Source: Baffinella frigidus
Taxonomy: Eukaryota; Cryptophyceae; Cryptomonadales; Baffinellaceae
DNA: 11,294 nucleotides
NCBI GenBank assembly: GCA_026770585.1
Contig: MU646359.1
Location: 17,321-28,614, forward strand
Direction of reading: 5' to 3'
Of this stretch, positions 11,187-11,294 are shown piece after piece (position 1 is the first letter of the stretch; each line of letters begins with the position of its first letter). The position numbers and the translations under genes were made by a program. The notes beneath the pieces are model-generated. The model saw nothing but the letters and a program-made list of their open reading frames with translations, did not search any database and had not been told where the DNA came from.

Positions 11187-11294
11187 ACACCACACACCAC
11201 ACACCACACACCACACACCACACACCACACACCAGTCCCCCCCCTCACACCACACACCACACACCACACACCACACACCACACACCACACACCA
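11187..11294 (+). repeat. Heptamer array, unit CACACCA
   Basis: Two runs of perfect CACACCA units, about 11187-11234 and 11246-11294, split by GTCCCCCCCCT. The C-run plus heptamers is itself repeated, since the first run is also preceded by about ten C residues. It reaches the window end and probably continues. Both minus-strand frames remain open as Val-Cys-Gly-Val-Trp runs, which is an artefact. Confidence 0.95.

Overview
The window looks like non-coding, repeat-built nuclear DNA from a eukaryote, most likely subtelomeric or from an interstitial telomere-like domain. It opens with a CCCTAAAG array and carries two further near-perfect CCCTAAA arrays (4275-4427 and 4578-4812), the plant-type telomere heptamer read on the C-rich strand. 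That motif occurs in land plants, many green algae, dinoflagellates, apicomplexans and cryptophytes. Nothing here identifies the lineage more closely. I found no protein family, tRNA or rRNA that I would defend. The longer open frames fall on simple repeats (Arg-Glu or Ser-Leu runs on GA/CT tracts, Gly-Val-Trp-Cys runs on heptamer arrays) or on repeats whose unit happens to be a multiple of three.

Layout, left to right. 1-230: telomere-like octamer array; 231-434 shows nothing. 435-1046: two inverted-repeat elements (435-641 and 815-1046) separated by four GTTGACTA boxes. 1107-1526: a duplicated 52-bp segment, degenerate heptamers and a foldback. 1606-1913: a nested satellite of 25, 27 and 29 bp subunits forming an 81-bp unit. 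2218-2645: 21-bp and 22-bp tandem repeats, then a CCGAACA heptamer tract. 2688-3308: short duplicated blocks and a 15-bp perfect hairpin. 3359-4111: a roughly 244-bp segment present twice, the second copy inside 64-bp inverted repeats. 4275-5668: the main telomere-like domain, heptamer arrays alternating with short GCAGTCGG-containing spacers. 5788-6780: small hairpins and two direct units built on facing GA and CT tracts. 6790-8460: dense foldbacks, MITE-like ends and three copies of a 56-bp repeat. 8505-8730: CAAACAC heptamers. 8753-9745: five copies of an 82-bp or truncated repeat, with a different hairpin or TIR element in each gap. 9750-11046: another TIR element, a 22-bp perfect palindrome and several small tandem repeats. 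11187-11294: CACACCA heptamers running off the end.

Two themes tie the region together. First, many arrays have a 7-bp period with the C-rich strand always on +, as if different heptamers derive from one telomere-like ancestor. Second, inverted repeats are very frequent: at least ten substantial ones, several with related ends such as ATCCGGGAACAT or CCTACCGTAGG. This suggests a family of non-autonomous foldback or MITE-type elements that has repeatedly inserted into subtelomeric DNA. No transposase is present, so any mobilisation would have depended on enzymes encoded elsewhere.
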